From: Candidatus Woesearchaeota archaeon CG10_big_fil_rev_8_21_14_0_10_32_24
GTDB lineage: Archaea > Nanobdellota > Nanobdellia > Woesearchaeales > GW2011-AR9
Reading direction: 5' to 3'
Assembly: GCA_002763025.1 (NCBI GenBank)
Contig: PCYG01000058.1
Location: 1-7,484 of the forward strand
DNA: 7,484 nt
Part shown: positions 6,388-7,484 of the stretch, one piece after another
How positions within the stretch are numbered: position 1 is the first letter of the stretch
Layout of the letters: every line of letters starts with the position of its first letter
Notes under the pieces: model-generated
Databases searched by the model: none
What the model was told of the DNA's origin: nothing
What the model saw: the letters and a program-made list of their open reading frames with translations, nothing else
Position numbers and translations under genes: made by a program

Positions 6388-6445
6388 ACTGAAATTCCCT
6401 AATTACCGAATGGAATTTCATATATAGTTCGCCTAATTGATGTTA
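6388..6445. repeat. R2, left half of a split R1-type repeat
   Basis: It is 54/58 identical to R1 5383-5440, in the same orientation, including the 9-bp hairpin (6390-6398 with 6412-6420). Similarity stops abruptly after gatgtta at 6445, exactly where R3 resumes about 500 bases later. Confidence 0.85.
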
Positions 6446-6468
6446 GTTTCAATCATCGGGAGAATTAA

Positions 6469-6762
6469 TTATTTTTGGGCTGGCTCGGAATCACTTCTCA
6501 AATAATCTACCAAAGAATCTAAGCCCAGAATTCTATGTTTATTTACCCAACCTTCTACAAATTTTTGGCCAAGATCTCTTAATTCTTGATCTTCCTGTTC
6601 GCTTTCATATAAAACTTGAGTTTGATATACAGGATCATTTTCCATTCTTTGCAAATGTGTTCTATGCTCTGTTGCTAAGTAATCAAGACCACACATAGCT
6701 CCAACAAATAAAGTAACTGGAAGAGCAAGAATTGCAAATTCGCGTCTTATATCATAAACCAT
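6469..6762 (-). CDS. Small membrane-anchored protein of unknown function
   Basis: I do not recognise the family. From the ATG at 6760-6762 the product has 97 residues: a short charged N-terminus, one hydrophobic segment at about 8-29 (EFAILALPVTLFVGAMCGLDYL), then a charged helical tail (40-97). It is probably a single-pass membrane protein with a 65-residue soluble domain. This start is favoured because a TATA box (ATTTATAAAG, 6784-6793) lies 26 bases upstream, matching the leaderless pattern of the neighbour at 3966. The frame stays open to an ATG at 6894, which would give 141 residues, but I see no promoter at the right distance there. It is the only gene in the inserted segment and ends 23 bases from its left edge. 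Confidence 0.65.
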   Translation of the reverse strand: MVYDIRREFAILALPVTLFVGAMCGLDYLATEHRTHLQRMENDPVYQTQVLYESEQEDQELRDLGQKFVEGWVNKHRILGLDSLVDYLRSDSEPAQK

Positions 6763-6841
6763 AGAATAATGTATTAATGGTGTCTTTATAAATCTTCCTG
6801 TTGAAATCACTTTGAAGTTAATAATTGGTCCGAGCCAGCCC
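6477..6841. repeat. Inner 13-bp inverted repeat within the insertion
   Basis: gggctggctcgga (6477-6489) recurs as its exact reverse complement at 6829-6841. The word is GC-rich in AT-rich DNA. The left copy encodes the last residues (SEPA) of the small membrane protein; the right copy lies upstream of its TATA box. The pair brackets the whole transcription unit except its stop codon. Confidence 0.6.
6784..6793 (-). promoter_or_regulatory. TATA box for the small membrane-protein gene
   Basis: On the minus strand this is ATTTATAAAG, centred 26 bases before the ATG at 6762, predicting a leaderless transcript. Confidence 0.5.
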
Positions 6842-6876
6842 CTATCTTTTAATATAGTCCCGACGACTCTGATTTT

Positions 6877-6891
6877 TTCGGCTTCGCCGAA
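6877..6891. repeat. GC-rich perfect hairpin
   Basis: ttcggc and gccgaa pair around a ttc loop. It lies near the right end of the insertion. On the minus strand it is followed by A residues rather than T, so it is not a standard terminator for that strand. Confidence 0.5.
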
Positions 6892-6943
6892 CATTGCACT
6901 AAAAATCAGGTATTCCCGTTGGTCAGACGAAACTAACAGGAAC

Positions 6944-6984
6944 CGACGTTAATATTGTTCGCTTTTAATGGAAACTCACTACAA
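6944..6984. repeat. R3, right half of the split R1-type repeat
   Basis: It is 38/41 identical to R1 5433-5473 in the same orientation, beginning at cgacgtta where R2 left off at tgatgtta. Similarity fades after 6984. Confidence 0.85.
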
Positions 6985-7025
6985 TTAAGAATAATCCATT
7001 AAAATTTAAAAAAAATTTGAAAATT

Positions 7026-7042
7026 AAAAAAAGAAAAAAAAA
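7026..7042 (-). terminator. U-tract terminator after the cold-shock gene
   Basis: On the minus strand, 38 bases beyond the stop codon, there are runs of nine T (7042-7034) and seven T (7032-7026) separated by one C, the usual archaeal intrinsic termination signal. More T runs follow toward 7010. Confidence 0.6.
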
Positions 7043-7079
7043 TATTAAGCTGAAATTAAATTAAGTATGATTCTTATTA

Positions 7080-7274
7080 TTAATTTGCTAATTCAACGTT
7101 AACTGCTTTTGGACCTCGGTCGCCTTCTTCTACATCAAAGCTAACGTGGTCGTTATCTCTGATACGAATGCCTTGTTTCAAACCAGTTTGATGTACAAAA
7201 TACTCTTTACCATCATCTGATTGGATAAAACCGAATCCTTTACTCTCGTTAAAAAATTTTACTGTTCCATTCAT
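7080..7274 (-). CDS. Cold-shock-domain RNA-binding protein (CspA family)
   Basis: The 64 residues form one complete cold-shock domain, which binds single-stranded RNA or DNA and acts as an RNA chaperone. It has the N-terminal MNGTVKFFNESKGFGFI with RNP1 at 12-17 (KGFGFI), RNP2 at 25-28 (YFVH), and the C-terminal GPKAVNV block. RNP2 reads YFVHQTG where most bacterial members have VFVHxS. These proteins are common in bacteria and patchy in archaea, so an old transfer from bacteria is plausible. Unlike its neighbours it has a leader of about 50 bases and a Shine-Dalgarno sequence, GGAG at 7288-7285, ten bases before the ATG. The long leader leaves room for temperature-dependent control, though I see no defined structure. 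Confidence 0.94.
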   Translation of the reverse strand: MNGTVKFFNESKGFGFIQSDDGKEYFVHQTGLKQGIRIRDNDHVSFDVEEGDRGPKAVNVELAN

Positions 7275-7284
7275 TTTACTATTT

Positions 7285-7356
7285 CTCCTATTTGTTCTAT
7301 TCAGAATTAGTGAACTAAATCTGTTAAATGGAAGAATAAAGATATCCTTTATAAAC
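7285..7356 (-). promoter_or_regulatory. Promoter and leader of the cold-shock gene
   Basis: The minus-strand GTTTATAAAG (7347-7356) is a TATA box predicting a start near 7326, and TAGGAGA with GGAG at 7288-7285 is the ribosome-binding site. This is the one clearly leadered, Shine-Dalgarno-type gene of the window. Confidence 0.5.
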
Positions 7357-7377
7357 TTATTGGCCTTAAGTAATTGT

Positions 7378-7484
7378 TTAGGTTTTTGAAACTATGATCT
7401 GATGCATAAATAGAAGTGGGTTCTGCTTCTGTAATCTTGCTGTTTCTACAATTGATAATAATACCTCTAATATCTCTGCACCTT
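7378..7484 (-). CDS. C-terminal end of an IS66-like transposase (partial, runs off the window)
   Basis: The minus-strand frame entering from the right edge reads GAEILEVLLSIVETARLQ and continues for 16 more residues to a TAA at 7380-7378 (34 residues in all). The pattern GAE-x(3)-LLSIVETA-R-L-x(3)-NP, with a short amphipathic end, resembles the C-terminal element of IS66-family transposases (typically SLIETAKxNGxxP). Recognition rests on a short stretch from memory of the family, and only the end is visible, so intactness cannot be judged. Another minus frame (7483-7349) is also open here, but it resembles nothing I know. No terminal inverted repeat could be identified downstream. Confidence 0.5.
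   Translation of the reverse strand, partial: GAEILEVLLSIVETARLQKQNPLLFMHQIIVSKT

Larger units (their letters stand above)
6446..6944. mobile_element. About 500-bp insertion splitting the repeat (R2/R3)
   Basis: R1 runs continuously through the point where R2 ends and R3 begins, so this interval looks inserted. The junctions share tgatgtta (6438-6445) and cgacgtta (6944-6951), 6 of 8 identical, resembling an aged target-site duplication. Near the ends are inverted repeats tgttagtttc (6441-6450) and gaaactaaca (6929-6938), followed inward by weaker similarity (CGGGA then AT-rich). It carries one minus-strand gene and no transposase, so it would be non-autonomous. The exact ends are uncertain by several bases because the inverted repeat overlaps the putative duplication. 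An alternative is that R1 arose by deletion. Confidence 0.55.

Noticed and set aside
3313..6467. tttcaatcatc followed by similar bases just after dph5 (3313) and at the left end of the insertion (6447).
   Set aside because: Only 11 bases are exact with no partner end near 3313; too weak to call a remnant of the element.
6877..6891. GC-rich hairpin as an intrinsic terminator.
   Set aside because: The T run precedes it on the plus strand and there is no plus-strand gene ending there; on the minus strand it is followed by A residues.
5383..6984. R1, R2 and R3 as a CRISPR array.
   Set aside because: Units are too few, too long and irregularly spaced, with no unique spacers of uniform size.

Overview
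The window looks like chromosomal DNA from an AT-rich archaeon, probably a small-genome DPANN-type lineage. The evidence is a stand-alone archaeal-style Elp3, an archaeal/eukaryal Dph5 (diphthine synthase), TATA-box promoters about 25 bases upstream of several starts with no Shine-Dalgarno sequence, and U-tract terminators. The assignment to archaea is fairly secure; the exact lineage is a guess.

Layout. Bases 1-135 are unusually GC-rich and foldable, and may be the end of a structured RNA. After tandem TATA-like boxes comes a tight plus-strand operon (330-3311): elp3 (tRNA wobble-uridine modification), an unrecognised 180-residue protein resembling a catalytically degenerate 2-oxoglutarate/Fe(II) oxygenase fold, and dph5 (diphthamide on elongation factor 2). 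Elp3 and Dph5 both tune decoding, so this reads as a translation-quality operon. Converging on it from the right are two minus-strand genes: an unknown acidic 206-residue protein (3346-3966) and a calcineurin-like metallophosphoesterase (3999-5165).

Bases 5166-7079 are an accessory-looking stretch built from repeats. A repeat unit R1 (5383-5480) is followed by a 217-bp segment bounded by 15-bp inverted repeats (5504-5720), then a small [2Fe-2S] ferredoxin gene with a strongly acidic tail (5820-6173). Next comes a second copy of the R1 unit, which is split: its left half is R2 (6388-6445), its right half is R3 (6944-6984), and about 500 bp sits between them. R1 therefore looks like an empty site and R2/R3 like the same site filled by an insertion. 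The insertion carries nested inverted repeats and one small membrane-protein gene with its own TATA box.

The right end (7080-7274, minus) holds a cold-shock-domain protein with a leader and a Shine-Dalgarno site. At the extreme edge, minus strand, there is the C-terminal tail of what resembles an IS66-type transposase (7378-7484), which agrees with the mobile-DNA character of the right third.
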